Below are positions 42,248 through 51,234 of a stretch of DNA of 64,000 nucleotides, one piece after another. How positions within the stretch are numbered: position 1 is the stretch's first letter; each line of letters opens with the position of its first letter. Source of the stretch: Anaerolineales bacterium (GTDB lineage Bacteria; Chloroflexota; Anaerolineae; 4572-78; J111); assembly GCA_015075405.1 (NCBI GenBank), contig JABTUK010000004.1:744001-808000 (forward strand), given 5' to 3'. The translations under genes were made by a program, and so were the position numbers. The notes under the pieces were generated by a model. The model was not told where the DNA came from. It was given only the letters and a program-made list of their open reading frames with translations, and searched no databases.

Positions 42248-42262
42248 GGTTTTGTCGTCTAA

Positions 42263-42312
42263 GTTATGGTGCGCCATAACAAAATTGCTTTATGTAATAA
42301 GGGAAACCTTAT
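42263..42312. promoter_or_regulatory. Two palindromes before the DtxR-type gene (candidate operators)
   Basis: GTTATGGTGCGCCATAAC (42263-42280; 7-bp arms) and ATAAGGGAAACCTTAT (42297-42312; 6-bp arms). The second is similar in size and form to DtxR-family sites. Neither motif was seen before feoA. Confidence 0.5.
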
Positions 42313-42510
42313 AGGGAATTATGGCATACAAGCCAGCCCCCGCCTAGTGACAAATATCACCAGAAAAGCAGGCAAGTGTCACCTCGAGTTTTAATCACGG
42401 TTAAAGGTAAGTTGAAATGAGGTTAAAATTGGCCTGTTTCTTACCTGTGACCCTATTTTCCTTTTTCAACTACCCTTACTATAATACCTGAAACAGGAGA
42501 GCTAGGGGCT

Positions 42511-43545
42511 ATGAGCATCCAGCAAAGTCCATTAAAAAATAGGCCACCGCCTCGCCAAACCCTTTTCCACTTTGATGGCCTGTTATTGGCCTATTTGTTG
42601 GTCGGTTGGTCGCTTATTTTTTCGGCGGCTACCTGGGGATTACAACCCAATGAACAAAAATGGCTGCGGATAGGGTTGATATCCCAGGCTAAGGCTGATT
42701 ACAGTGTTATTAATGCTAGCCGGCCGCGTCTGGCCCCCATTAAACCCAAAGTAATCGAAGTGGTTAGACAAGAGCAGGAAATATTCGAACCTCCGACTCG
42801 ATTGCCCACTCCTACGGCCACCCCTTCAGACAACCTCATTACCCTGTTAACAGACATGCTCATACCACCTACCTTGACCAGTATTCCGCTGCCGGCGCCA
42901 ACCACTACACCGCTCGCGGTAGTCACCCCGACCGCTACCCCAACAAATACACCTTTATTGCCAAGCACCCCCACCGCAACGCCGACAAAAATACCCTCCC
43001 GAACTCCCACCCCAACCAACACCGCTGTAGCGGAGGACACCATAACCCCAACGACAACGGGTACACCCTTGACGGTGAATACCCCCACCCCCACCGTAAC
43101 CGAAACATCCCTGCCGGTGGACACCCCGACGCCAACGGGAACACCCTTGTTGATAGAGACGCCAACTGCAACGCTGACAAGAGCGCCATCTCCCACTGCC
43201 ACTGTAACCGACACGCCCTCCCCGACTGTAACGGAGACACCCATCTCAGGGGACACCTCTACTCCCACAGCGACCGATTCGGCCACCCTGACGGCAACGG
43301 CTGCCCTGACCCCAACCGTAACCGCTACCCTGCTGCCAGAAGACACGCCGACGCCAACAGCAACCAATACCCCGACCAATACGCCAATCCCCACGGCAAC
43401 TGATACCCCCGTGCCGGTCAGCACCCCTACGCCAACAACAACCGATACCCCGACAAACACGCCACCCCCTACGGCAACCAATACCCCGGTGGATACGGCT
43501 ACGCCAACGCCGACGGATATTCCAACGGCGACGTCCACTCCTTAA
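42511..43545 (+). CDS. Membrane-anchored Thr/Pro-rich surface protein
   Basis: 344 residues. One N-terminal hydrophobic segment (about 24-45) with no clear cleavage site, a short spacer, and then more than 230 residues of Thr, Pro, Ala and Val built from degenerate units such as P-T-A-T-P-T-N-T-P and D-T-P-T-P-T. It ends in S-T-P without an anchor or folded domain. It is likely a stalk or an extended, possibly glycosylated, surface chain. ACAGGAGAG precedes the ATG. Confidence 0.7.
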   Translation: MSIQQSPLKNRPPPRQTLFHFDGLLLAYLLVGWSLIFSAATWGLQPNEQKWLRIGLISQAKADYSVINASRPRLAPIKPKVIEVVRQEQEIFEPPTRLPTPTATPSDNLITLLTDMLIPPTLTSIPLPAPTTTPLAVVTPTATPTNTPLLPSTPTATPTKIPSRTPTPTNTAVAEDTITPTTTGTPLTVNTPTPTVTETSLPVDTPTPTGTPLLIETPTATLTRAPSPTATVTDTPSPTVTETPISGDTSTPTATDSATLTATAALTPTVTATLLPEDTPTPTATNTPTNTPIPTATDTPVPVSTPTPTTTDTPTNTPPPTATNTPVDTATPTPTDIPTATSTP

Positions 43546-43633
43546 ATCAAAACGGCTGCTGTGGCACATTTCATAAGTATTTGACGAAAAAACCAGGTTG
43601 TAATACTATGAAGATGGTAAGGTCACATTCATA

Positions 43634-43727
43634 CTCAGTGGCTCCAAATTTGAGGAGCCAGCACGCCCACGTGCGGCGGTGTTCGGCACGTGGGCGTGCC
43701 TCACTCCTCGAAAATTGGATCTACTGA
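43634..43727 (+). repeat. Palindromic element P1, copy 2
   Basis: 94 bp, over 90% identical to 5533-5627 by eye, and in this copy the inner arms CACGCCCACGTGC and GCACGTGGGCGTG pair perfectly. The rest of the gap 43546-43866 shows no gene; a CAGCACTG-like stretch near 43770 is not recognised. Confidence 0.85.
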
Positions 43728-43866
43728 TACTACTTATAAGGTAGTCTCTACATCAGGTGACGCAGTGCTGCGTAGCCAAGCTACAGATATATCCCCGCCC
43801 AATCAAAACATTCCCAGCATTAATACGCTCAGCGTATTCGCAAAACCCTAAAAGGAATAATTCCTC

Positions 43867-44985
43867 ATGAACGTTTATGGCAAACATTATCGCACCATTT
43901 GGCTCAAGGAAGATGACCCCCAAACCGTCCAAATTATCGAACAACGCCTGCTGCCCCACCAATTTGTTATTGAAGACCTGACTACGGTGGACGAAGTAGC
44001 CCGGGCCATCAAAGAGATGCACGTGCGCGGCGCAGGCTTGATTGGCGCGACAGCCGGCTATGGCATGTACATTGCTGCCTTACACGCGCCCCGCGACTCC
44101 ACTACCGCTTTTATGACCAGTCTGACCGCTGCCGGCGAAACGTTGAAAGCCACCCGACCTACGGCGGTCAACCTGGAGTGGGCGGTAGAGCGCCAGCTTG
44201 AAGCTATTGAAGCTGCCGGCGACGACATTGAAGAGAAAATTGAAACAGCTTTACGGATGGCCCAGACCATTGCCGATGAGGACGCCGAATTTTGCCGGCG
44301 CATTGGCGAACACGGTAAGGCCATTATCCAGGAAATCAGCCAGCGCAAACAGGGCGAGACGGTCAACATCCTGACCCATTGCAACGCCGGCTGGCTGGCC
44401 TTTGTTGATTACGGCACAGCCACTGCCCCCATCTACGCCGCCTTCAATGAAGGTATCAAAGTCCACGTCTGGGTAGATGAAACCCGCCCGCAAAACCAGG
44501 GCGCTCGCCTGACCGCCTGGGAACTGAACCAGCATGGTGTGCCCCACACCGTCATTGCCGATAATGTTGGCGGCCACCTGATGCAGCACGGCCTGGTAGA
44601 TATGGTTATCACCGGCACCGACCGCACCCTTTACACCGGCGATGTGGCCAACAAAATTGGCACCTATCTCAAAGCCCTGGCCGCCAAAGACAATGATGTT
44701 CCCTTCTACGTGGCCCTGCCCTCGTCCACCTTCGATTGGAAGATGCGGGACGGGGTCAAGGAAATCCCCATCGAGCAGCGCGACGCGACGGAAGTGAAGT
44801 ACATGGGCGGTTTGCACGAGGGCGAAATCAAATCGGTGCTGTTGACGCCGGCCGATAGTCCCGCCGCCAACTATGCTTTTGATGTTACCCCGGCCCGCCT
44901 GGTCACCGGCCTCATCACCGAACGCGGCATCTGCGCGGCCTCCGAAGAAGGAATACTGGGGTTGTATCCCGAAAAGAAACAGTGA
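43867..44985 (+). CDS. mtnA: S-methyl-5-thioribose-1-phosphate isomerase
   Basis: 372 residues. R-G-A-G-L-I-G-A-T near 57, T-H-C-N-A-G-W-L near 168 (catalytic cysteine), V-D-E-T-R-P-Q-N-Q-G-A-R-L-T near 205, and I-T-G-T-D-R near 253 (catalytic aspartate). It converts MTR-1-phosphate to methylthioribulose-1-phosphate in methionine salvage. The product of the downstream mtnK genes is its substrate. Confidence 0.93.
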   Translation: MNVYGKHYRTIWLKEDDPQTVQIIEQRLLPHQFVIEDLTTVDEVARAIKEMHVRGAGLIGATAGYGMYIAALHAPRDSTTAFMTSLTAAGETLKATRPTAVNLEWAVERQLEAIEAAGDDIEEKIETALRMAQTIADEDAEFCRRIGEHGKAIIQEISQRKQGETVNILTHCNAGWLAFVDYGTATAPIYAAFNEGIKVHVWVDETRPQNQGARLTAWELNQHGVPHTVIADNVGGHLMQHGLVDMVITGTDRTLYTGDVANKIGTYLKALAAKDNDVPFYVALPSSTFDWKMRDGVKEIPIEQRDATEVKYMGGLHEGEIKSVLLTPADSPAANYAFDVTPARLVTGLITERGICAASEEGILGLYPEKKQ

Positions 44986-45021
44986 AAAGGTAGCAAGGTC
45001 GCAGAGTCGCAGAGTCTCATG

Positions 45022-45058
45022 ATTTCCCTGTCTACCGTCTACCGTCTACTGTCTACTA
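45022..45058. repeat. GTCTACC heptad tandem tract
   Basis: GTCTACC, GTCTACC, GTCTACT, GTCTACT follow one another directly before the TAGGAG ribosome site of the first mtnK gene. Confidence 0.6.
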
Positions 45059-45073
45059 TTTTTAGGAGTTACG

Positions 45074-46339
45074 ATGGCCTACCAACCTCTGGACGTTCAC
45101 AGCGTCATTGACTATATCAAAAACCGCCCGTCAATGGAACAAATCTTTCCGAAAGAGGCGCTCCTTTCGGCCAAAGAAGTGGGCGATGGTAACTTAAACC
45201 TGGTTTTTATCATCCAGAATCAAAACAATCCGCAGCAGGCGGCGGTGCTCAAGCAGGCCTTGCCCTATCTGCGGGTGGCCGGCGACTCCTGGCCGCTCAC
45301 CCGCGAACGGATGCGCTTTGAAACGCAGGCCCTGCTCAAATACAACGAACTGGCCCCCGGCCTGGTCCCCCTGGTGTACGACTCGGACGACGAGATGTCG
45401 CTGGTGATCATGGAGTACCTGGGCCGGCACGAGATTATGCGTAAACCGTTGGTAGCGCGCAAGCGCTTTCCCAAGTTTGTTGACCACATCACCACTTTCC
45501 TGGTCAATTCTCTCTTTTACACTTCTGACCTCTACCTGACTGGCCTGGAAAAGAAGGAACTGCAAAAGCAGTTCATCAACCCGCACCTGTGCAAAATTCA
45601 GGAAGATTTTGTTTACACCAACCCTTACATGGAGTCACCGGAAAACAAGTGGAATCCGCTGCTGGACCGAGAAGTGCAAGCGGTGCGGGCCAACGCCACC
45701 CTAAAACTGGCCATCGCCGAAATGAAAGAAGCCTACATGACCCACGCCGAAGCCCTGATCCACAGCGACCTGCACACCGGCTCGATCATGCTCAACGAAG
45801 AAGAAACGAAGGTGATTGACCCCGAGTTTGGCTTCTACGGGCCGATGGCCTATGACATCGGCGCGATCTTGCAAAACCTGATTCTCAATTACCTTTCCCA
45901 CTTCGCCCACACCCACGACCGAACTGAACGAGAAAGCTATCAGGCTTACCTGCTGGAGATGGTCCGCGACATCTGGAACGAATTTGCCCGCAAGTTTGAC
46001 CAGACCTGGGCCGAAAATAACCGGGGCGAGTTGGTCCCCGCCAAATATTGGGATTTCCCCGGCGGCGCTGATGCCTTTGCCGAATATCGCCACCGTTATC
46101 TACTGCGGCTGCTGCAAGAAACGACCGGTCACGGCGGAACTAAATTCTTGCGGCGGATGATGGGCATTGTCACCGTCTGGGACATTTCCAGCATTGCCGA
46201 CCCGCACCAACGGGCCATAGCCGAGCGATTAGCCATTCGCATTGGCGCCCGCTGGGTGCTGGAACGCCGCCAGGTCAACAGCATTGACGATTTAATTGGT
46301 ATAGTCCGGGAAGAGACCGAAGATGTTCAGGTATACTAA
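45074..46339 (+). CDS. mtnK: S-methyl-5-thioribose kinase, copy 1
   Basis: 421 residues with the choline-kinase-like fold. Nucleotide loop G-D-G-N-L-N-L-V near 37, catalytic loop L-I-H-S-D-L-H-T-G-S near 230, and metal-binding V-I-D-P-E-F-G-F near 250. It phosphorylates methylthioribose at C1 with ATP. TAGGAG precedes the ATG. Confidence 0.92.
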   Translation: MAYQPLDVHSVIDYIKNRPSMEQIFPKEALLSAKEVGDGNLNLVFIIQNQNNPQQAAVLKQALPYLRVAGDSWPLTRERMRFETQALLKYNELAPGLVPLVYDSDDEMSLVIMEYLGRHEIMRKPLVARKRFPKFVDHITTFLVNSLFYTSDLYLTGLEKKELQKQFINPHLCKIQEDFVYTNPYMESPENKWNPLLDREVQAVRANATLKLAIAEMKEAYMTHAEALIHSDLHTGSIMLNEEETKVIDPEFGFYGPMAYDIGAILQNLILNYLSHFAHTHDRTERESYQAYLLEMVRDIWNEFARKFDQTWAENNRGELVPAKYWDFPGGADAFAEYRHRYLLRLLQETTGHGGTKFLRRMMGIVTVWDISSIADPHQRAIAERLAIRIGARWVLERRQVNSIDDLIGIVREETEDVQVY

Positions 46340-46348
46340 GCGCACGCT

Positions 46349-46418
46349 AAAATTTCCGTAGGACGGCATCCCTATGCCGTCCGCTAACGCATGGGGATGC
46401 GTCAGCTACGGAAATTTT
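46349..46418. repeat. Nested palindrome between the two mtnK genes
   Basis: AAAATTTCCGTAG (46349-46361) pairs exactly with CTACGGAAATTTT (46406-46418). Nested inside is GGACGGCAT...ATGCCGTCC (46361-46382), and ACGCATGGGGATGCGT at 46387-46402. As RNA it would be a branched hairpin. Confidence 0.75.
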
Positions 46419-46486
46419 GAAATGCGTTGGGTATATAAGGATAGAGACTAAGCGGACAGGCGGACCCAACCTTAGGAGGAATTTCT

Positions 46487-47704
46487 ATGTCTCAACCACT
46501 CGATGAACAAAGTGTGCTTGATTATATTCGCCAGACCGATTTGCTGGCGACTATTTTTGCCAACGAGACAACGCTGCGCAGCGCGCCCATCGCTGAAGGC
46601 AACGTTAACCTGCTGTTCCGGGTATCCAGCGAGCGCGACCCCGGCAAGTCGGTGTTGGTTAAGCAGGCGCTGCCCTACGCCTGGCGCTACCCAGATTTCA
46701 AGATGCCGGTGGATCGCCAGCGAATCGAGCACGGCATTCTGGAGGTCGAAGCCCGCTACTGCCCTGATCAGGTTCCCCAGGTTTATCTGTATGACCCAGA
46801 GAAGCATGTCCTGGTCATCGAGGATTTGAACCGGCATTTGGTGATGCGCGAAGGGCTGATGCAGCAAAAACGTTACCCGCTTGTGGCCCAACACCTGGGT
46901 CTGTTTATGGCCCGCACGCTGTTTTACACCTCGGACCTGTACCTGTCATCGGCGGATAAAAAGGCGCTGGCGCCTCAATTTATCAATCCTGTCTTGCGCA
47001 AAGTGCAGGAGGATTTGGTCTTTACCGAGCCGTACCTGGATCATCCCAATAACCGCTGGACTAAGTTGCTCGACCCGCAGGTGGCGCAAATCCACGCCGA
47101 CGACGAGCTACGCAGCGAAGTGTTCATGTTGAAAGAAGCCTACATGACCCACGCCCAGGCCCTCATCCACAACGATCTGCACACCGGCTCGATTATGCTC
47201 AACGAAACGGAAACAAAGGTGATTGACCCCGAATTTGGCTTCTTCGGCCCCATCGGTCACGATGTCGGCTCCTACCTGTCAAACCTGGTATTAGGCTATG
47301 CCGCCCAGGAATACCACGCCCAGGACCCGGCCGAGCGGGCCGACTACCGCCGCTGGTTGCTAGAGCTTATCCGCGATACCTGGAACATTTTTGAAACGGA
47401 GTTTTTTACGCTGTGGGAAAACGAAGGCAACGGTGATTGGCCGTCGCCGCTGTTCCGCCGCAAGTACATGCGCCAACTGTTGCAAGATACGGCCGGGTTC
47501 GGCGCAGCGGAGATGATGCGCCGCTTGATTGGCCTGGCCCACGTCCACGATTTCTGGACCATTCCTGATGATGCCACCCGCGCCGCTGCCGAAAGCCTGG
47601 CCCTCAATGTGGCCCGATCCTGGCTCATGCAGCGCCATACCCTCACCTCCATAGATGAACTGGTCGAGATGGTGACCGCGGCCAGGCCGACTGACTTTAT
47701 GTAA
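46487..47704 (+). CDS. mtnK: S-methyl-5-thioribose kinase, copy 2
   Basis: 405 residues, colinear with copy 1: A-E-G-N-V-N-L-L-F near 33, L-I-H-N-D-L-H-T-G-S near 228, V-I-D-P-E-F-G-F near 248. The catalytic set is intact. The nucleotide loop differs from copy 1 (A-E-G-N for G-D-G-N) and the lengths differ, so the copies may have different substrates. GGAGG precedes the ATG. Confidence 0.9.
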   Translation: MSQPLDEQSVLDYIRQTDLLATIFANETTLRSAPIAEGNVNLLFRVSSERDPGKSVLVKQALPYAWRYPDFKMPVDRQRIEHGILEVEARYCPDQVPQVYLYDPEKHVLVIEDLNRHLVMREGLMQQKRYPLVAQHLGLFMARTLFYTSDLYLSSADKKALAPQFINPVLRKVQEDLVFTEPYLDHPNNRWTKLLDPQVAQIHADDELRSEVFMLKEAYMTHAQALIHNDLHTGSIMLNETETKVIDPEFGFFGPIGHDVGSYLSNLVLGYAAQEYHAQDPAERADYRRWLLELIRDTWNIFETEFFTLWENEGNGDWPSPLFRRKYMRQLLQDTAGFGAAEMMRRLIGLAHVHDFWTIPDDATRAAAESLALNVARSWLMQRHTLTSIDELVEMVTAARPTDFM

Positions 47705-47728
47705 ACAGAAAATTGGATCCTGACGGGA

Positions 47729-47887
47729 ATGGCTTTGCTTGCGAGGATTTGGAAAAGTAAAGCATCCATCGGAGGAATATACACACAGCAATTTGAGGCC
47801 GCCGCCGAGTCTAACGGCAGCCTCAACCCCGCAGAGAAGGCGATAATGGGCCTGCTGCGCCAATATCTGGCTGAAAAAGAAACCTAA
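47729..47887 (+). CDS. Small hypothetical protein
   Basis: 52 residues from ATG 47729 with GACGGGA before it. No family is recognised; there are no membrane segments or cysteines, and the sequence is basic-helical then acidic (A-E-K-A-I-M-G-L-L-R-Q-Y). It follows mtnK copy 2 by 24 bp and its stop overlaps the stop of the convergent GAP1-like gene. It may be the surviving end of a longer gene. Confidence 0.4.
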   Translation: MALLARIWKSKASIGGIYTQQFEAAAESNGSLNPAEKAIMGLLRQYLAEKET

Positions 47888-49533
47888 TCTTCCCTTCTCG
47901 AAACTCTCTGCCACAACGCCTGTAATTTATCGGTTAAGCTGCGCTCCGGGGGCAGCGCAGCGATTGCTTTTTTCAGCGCCGCCTGGAAGGAATCGGGAAT
48001 ATCGGTCCGGTCTTCAACTAGGTCGGCCAGGCGTTTTAACTCTTTGGCCGGTAATTTAGCCACATAATCATTCAGATGAGCCAGGGTGGCCGGGGCATCC
48101 AGCTCCAGCAAGGCTTCAGCCAGTTCGGCCATATTTTCAGCGCCGGTAGCCAGATACAGCTCCAAAAAGATGTCCTCTTTGCCCCGGCTGAGCAAATTCA
48201 ACGGGTCGAGCAGTTTTAGGGTGAGCGCGGTTTCGGCAAACTGGCGATAGGCCGCTTCATCGGCCTGCTCCAGGGCTTGGGGCAAACGCTGGCGCGGGTT
48301 GCGCCAATAGGCCAGGAAAAGAGGCAGCAGCGGGTGCTCGGTGTCAGCCAACACTTTTTCCAAAGCTTTGAGTTCGTCGCCGGGCGGTTCTTTGAAAGCA
48401 GTCTCGGCATAACTGTCATAAAGCGCGTTCAGGAGTTGGGCTAAGGTAAAACCCCGGCGCAGGTAATTATAAAGCGTCAGTCCGGGCGTCTGCCGGTAAA
48501 GTTGATCGGCCGCTCGCTGGACCAAAGCCGGCGGCAATTGTTCCCCAACCTCGCGCCGCAGGCGGGCCTGCACTGCCGCCGGGTTGACCTCCAACACCGC
48601 TTCGATAACCTCACCGGGGGCAGTTGCCACCAGCGACTCTTGATAATCACGCCCATCCAACCACTCGGCCAGGGCAAAAGCCCGATCACGCTGCCGGGCC
48701 AATTGATCCAAACGGCCGGCTGAGATATACGCCACCGCCCAGCGCTCGTAGGCTGTTTCCGGCTGCCCCGGCTCTTCCCATCGCGCCTGTCGTGCCCCGC
48801 CATCCACCAGGGCAAATCTGGCGCTGGCCGGCGGCTCCGGCAGGCCGACGGCCCAGAAATAGGTAGCCACCAGGTTGCAGCGATAAAAGTAGGTATCAAA
48901 CGCGCAGCGCGGACGCAGGATCGTCGGCGCGGCCAGAAAAGAGGCGGCCAGTGCGCTTTCAATCTCGGCCGGTTGGCCGGTAAGGGTAATGGCCTCCCGA
49001 TTCTGGGTTTGCCGCTCAACCCGCAGGGCCAGCAGGGCCAGCTTGGTCAATTCGGCCGGCGACCAAGTTCGGGCGGCTTCAAGCTGCGCCGTCGAAGCAG
49101 CAGGAATTTGCAAAGTGACTGCCGGAATGTCGCCGTTTTGAAAATTACCCCGACTCAAGGCTTCTTTCACGCTGGTAATGAAGTGGAAATGTTGGAAAAC
49201 CCGAAACGGGTCGGCTTCAAACTGGGCCAGGCTTTCCGGGGAAAAAATCAAACTATGGGCCAGGTAGCGCCCCTTCCGCCCAAACTGGTCGGGATCGGGC
49301 AGGGCCACAATTTGGGCGATGACGCCTTTGCCGCTGGAGGTGCTGAAAAAGAGATGTTTAACCGGCTCTACCTGCGACGGAAAATAAAGCAGGCGGCTCT
49401 CCATCTCCTCGACCTCGGCCGGAGTTAAACCGGCCTTGGAGTAAAAAAGGGTTTGAAATCCGCCCTGCCGGTGGGGCGACTGCTCTTTCTCGACGTTGCT
49501 GTAAATGTGCTGCCAGGCTTGGATGGTGGGCAT
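47884..49533 (-). CDS. GAP1-like (GTPase-associated protein 1, N2-type) protein
   Basis: 549 residues from ATG 49533 (AGGAG 6 nt before); the open frame runs further upstream only through repeat P2. Residues 1-135 match the GAP1-N2 pattern as I recall it: Q-A-W-Q-H-I-Y-S-N-V-E, G-G-F-Q-T-L-F-Y-S, L-L-Y-F-P-S, F-S-T-S-S-G-K, G-R-Y-L-A-H-S-L-I-F. The middle has P-A-S-A-R-F-A-L-V-D-G-G, and the C-terminal 250 residues are Leu/Ala-rich helices. In GTPase-centred conflict systems this protein accompanies a small GTPase; it is the last gene of the set here. Confidence 0.65.
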   Translation of the reverse strand: MPTIQAWQHIYSNVEKEQSPHRQGGFQTLFYSKAGLTPAEVEEMESRLLYFPSQVEPVKHLFFSTSSGKGVIAQIVALPDPDQFGRKGRYLAHSLIFSPESLAQFEADPFRVFQHFHFITSVKEALSRGNFQNGDIPAVTLQIPAASTAQLEAARTWSPAELTKLALLALRVERQTQNREAITLTGQPAEIESALAASFLAAPTILRPRCAFDTYFYRCNLVATYFWAVGLPEPPASARFALVDGGARQARWEEPGQPETAYERWAVAYISAGRLDQLARQRDRAFALAEWLDGRDYQESLVATAPGEVIEAVLEVNPAAVQARLRREVGEQLPPALVQRAADQLYRQTPGLTLYNYLRRGFTLAQLLNALYDSYAETAFKEPPGDELKALEKVLADTEHPLLPLFLAYWRNPRQRLPQALEQADEAAYRQFAETALTLKLLDPLNLLSRGKEDIFLELYLATGAENMAELAEALLELDAPATLAHLNDYVAKLPAKELKRLADLVEDRTDIPDSFQAALKKAIAALPPERSLTDKLQALWQRVSRRED

Positions 49534-49570
49534 AAGAACTCCTGTAGAAGAAAGGAACTCATAGGAACTA

Positions 49571-49674
49571 AGTAAACGTCTAAAATTTACTTCCCATTTT
49601 GAGTTCCTACAAGTTCCTTTAGTTCCCTGGGAACTCGTAGGAACTTGGGGGAACTTATTTTTGGACAATCACTA
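49571..49674. repeat. MITE-like palindromic element P2, copy 3
   Basis: Nearly identical to 11522-11626. It lies between the GAP1-like and FGE-like genes, and its reading frame fuses with the GAP1-like gene. Both sides also carry loose GGAACT/AGTTCC words, possibly degenerate remains of further copies. Confidence 0.85.
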
Positions 49675-49739
49675 AGGGAACTCTGGGAACTGATGGGTTT
49701 CTTTAAGTTCCTTCAGTTCCCTTAATTCCCTGTCAAGAC

Positions 49740-50393
49740 TCATTCAATATAGCGGACCTTCTCCCTATCCGCCAGGTACCACTCCCCTCGCCGGATGAGG
49801 CGAAAACCAAAGTAGGGCAGGCGCTCGTCGGGGCGGAGGGGTTTGACTTCGTCGGCCAGCGGGTCCCACAAATTGGGCTGAAAGTCGGGGCGCGGCGACC
49901 CCAGCCCAACCCAGCCCTGGCCCCGCCGCGCCCACTCGACCAGCCCGCCGCGCATGAGCGACAGGTCGAGCATGAGGTTGCCGGGCATCTGCCTGATCTG
50001 GTGGGCCACAAAAGCGCCCAGGGGGGTGCCGGCCAATTCCACCCCCAAATCGTGCCGGGGCAGGGACATCCTTCTGAAGGCGTTATAGATAGCCCGCCAC
50101 TCTTTGACGGTGGGCAGGCCCAATCCTTCGCCCAACCAGGCCGCAAACGCCTGGGCTTCTTTGGGCAAAATCCCGGTCACAAAGAGCCGTTCCGGCTCAG
50201 CGGTTAAAAGTTCAGCCGGGGAAACAGCCGGGTTCAAAGCCAGCAGCTTTTGATAACGGGCTTCTTCGAGCGGGCCGGACGCGGCCACAAACTGTTCAAA
50301 CTGTAGTTTGGTCACCGGCAGCAGGTGGACTTCCAGTCCCACTTCTTCTACGGCGATTAGGGGAAAATTGGTTCGATCAAAGGTGAGGAGCAT
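49740..50393 (-). CDS. Formylglycine-generating-enzyme-like (FGE/SUMF1-fold) protein
   Basis: 217 residues. L-P-V-T-K-L-Q-F-E-Q-F-V near 27-38, G-L-P-T-V-K-E-W-R-A-I-Y-N near 92-104, G-G-L-V-E-W near 150, and D-E-R-L-P-Y-F-G-F-R-L-I near 188 are the FGE-sulfatase-domain landmarks. The G-F-R-L/C end, where true FGE has catalytic cysteines, shows no cysteine pair, so catalysis as formylglycine synthase is unlikely. In conflict systems such domains serve as recognition or adaptor parts. It overlaps the upstream gene by 17 bp. Confidence 0.7.
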   Translation of the reverse strand: MLLTFDRTNFPLIAVEEVGLEVHLLPVTKLQFEQFVAASGPLEEARYQKLLALNPAVSPAELLTAEPERLFVTGILPKEAQAFAAWLGEGLGLPTVKEWRAIYNAFRRMSLPRHDLGVELAGTPLGAFVAHQIRQMPGNLMLDLSLMRGGLVEWARRGQGWVGLGSPRPDFQPNLWDPLADEVKPLRPDERLPYFGFRLIRRGEWYLADREKVRYIE

Positions 50394-51033
50394 GGGTGAT
50401 TACGCCAAATGTGTGTTCTAGAATCCGCAGCGTATTTTCCGACAACTGGCAGTCCGGCCCAATCATACAGGTCATCTGCGAATAACGCGGCTTACGATAG
50501 GGGTCGGTATCATTGCCGACCTGTATAGCAAAACGCTCTGCGTCTTGATCGGCAGCGTGGATAATTTCAACTCGGTCGAAATCAAACAGGCCAGGACGAG
50601 TCAACCAGTTGACCCGCAGGCTGCTCTTCTGCCGCAGTTGCTGCTCAGGCCAGACGGTATCCAAAACGGCGACCACCCGCTTAACCCCTTCTAAAAACTC
50701 CCGGCTCTGGCGGCAAGCGCGGCAGCTATAGTAAGTAAAAGAGACGCCCCAGGGTAAGTTAACTGAGTGAGCGTCAAAGCGCGTTAAACAGCGAGGACAC
50801 AAAAGTTGAGCCAGACGCCCGGCGAAACGAAGGGTTGTTTCCTGCTCGATATAGGTCAGTAACTCCAAGGCGATGGCGCGTAAAGGATGGGCCTCGTCGG
50901 CGGCAAGGCGACTCAATGGCTCTGCAGCTTCTCCACCGAGGGCGACTAACATCTGCCGGGCTGCAAAGTAATCGGCCCAATTGCGGCTTTGTAAGGCCGC
51001 AATCAGTGAATCAGGGTGGTCAGGTTCAGTCAT
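50377..51033 (-). CDS. HEAT-like repeat plus zinc-ribbon protein
   Basis: 218 residues. Residues 10-70 are paired helices of HEAT type (A-A-E-P-L-S-R-L-A-A-D-E-A-H-P-L-R-A as two segments). A zinc ribbon follows, C-P-R-C near 83 and C-R-A-C near 113. The last about 90 residues (D-R-V-E-I-I-H-A-A-D, T-C-M-I-G-P-D-C) are unrecognised and end with two more cysteines. It is co-directional with, and between, the GTPase and FGE-like genes. Confidence 0.6.
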   Translation of the reverse strand: MTEPDHPDSLIAALQSRNWADYFAARQMLVALGGEAAEPLSRLAADEAHPLRAIALELLTYIEQETTLRFAGRLAQLLCPRCLTRFDAHSVNLPWGVSFTYYSCRACRQSREFLEGVKRVVAVLDTVWPEQQLRQKSSLRVNWLTRPGLFDFDRVEIIHAADQDAERFAIQVGNDTDPYRKPRYSQMTCMIGPDCQLSENTLRILEHTFGVITHAPHL

Positions 51034-51059
51034 ATAACGCTGTTCCTTTACCACAAAGA

Positions 51060-51190
51060 CCCTACAGGTCTAAAAGATCTGTAGGGCTGGTTGACTGACT
51101 TAATTTAACCTTGTAAATTAACCACCGAGAGCGCAGAGTCCGCCGAGAAATTTATAAAAATCTCTGCGTTTTCGGCGTCCTCTGCGGTGA
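51060..51190. repeat. Two hairpins between the GTPase and HEAT/zinc-ribbon genes
   Basis: CCCTACAGGTCT...AGATCTGTAGGG (51060-51088) is a compact palindrome. At 51123-51190 CACCGAGAG...CCGCCGAGA pairs imperfectly with TCTCTGCG...CTGCGGTG. Both lie within the predicted operon leader on the minus strand. Confidence 0.6.
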
Positions 51191-51234
51191 AATATTAAAT
51201 CTTTCAGTCAATCAGGTAGGGTCTGATGAGAACT

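Noticed and set aside
42699..43538. 279-codon minus-strand Gly/Val-rich frame
   Set aside because: Antisense image of the Thr/Pro repeat.
49534..49668. Upstream extension of the GAP1-like gene
   Set aside because: It is encoded by repeat P2 and lacks a ribosome site; ATG 49533 has AGGAG.
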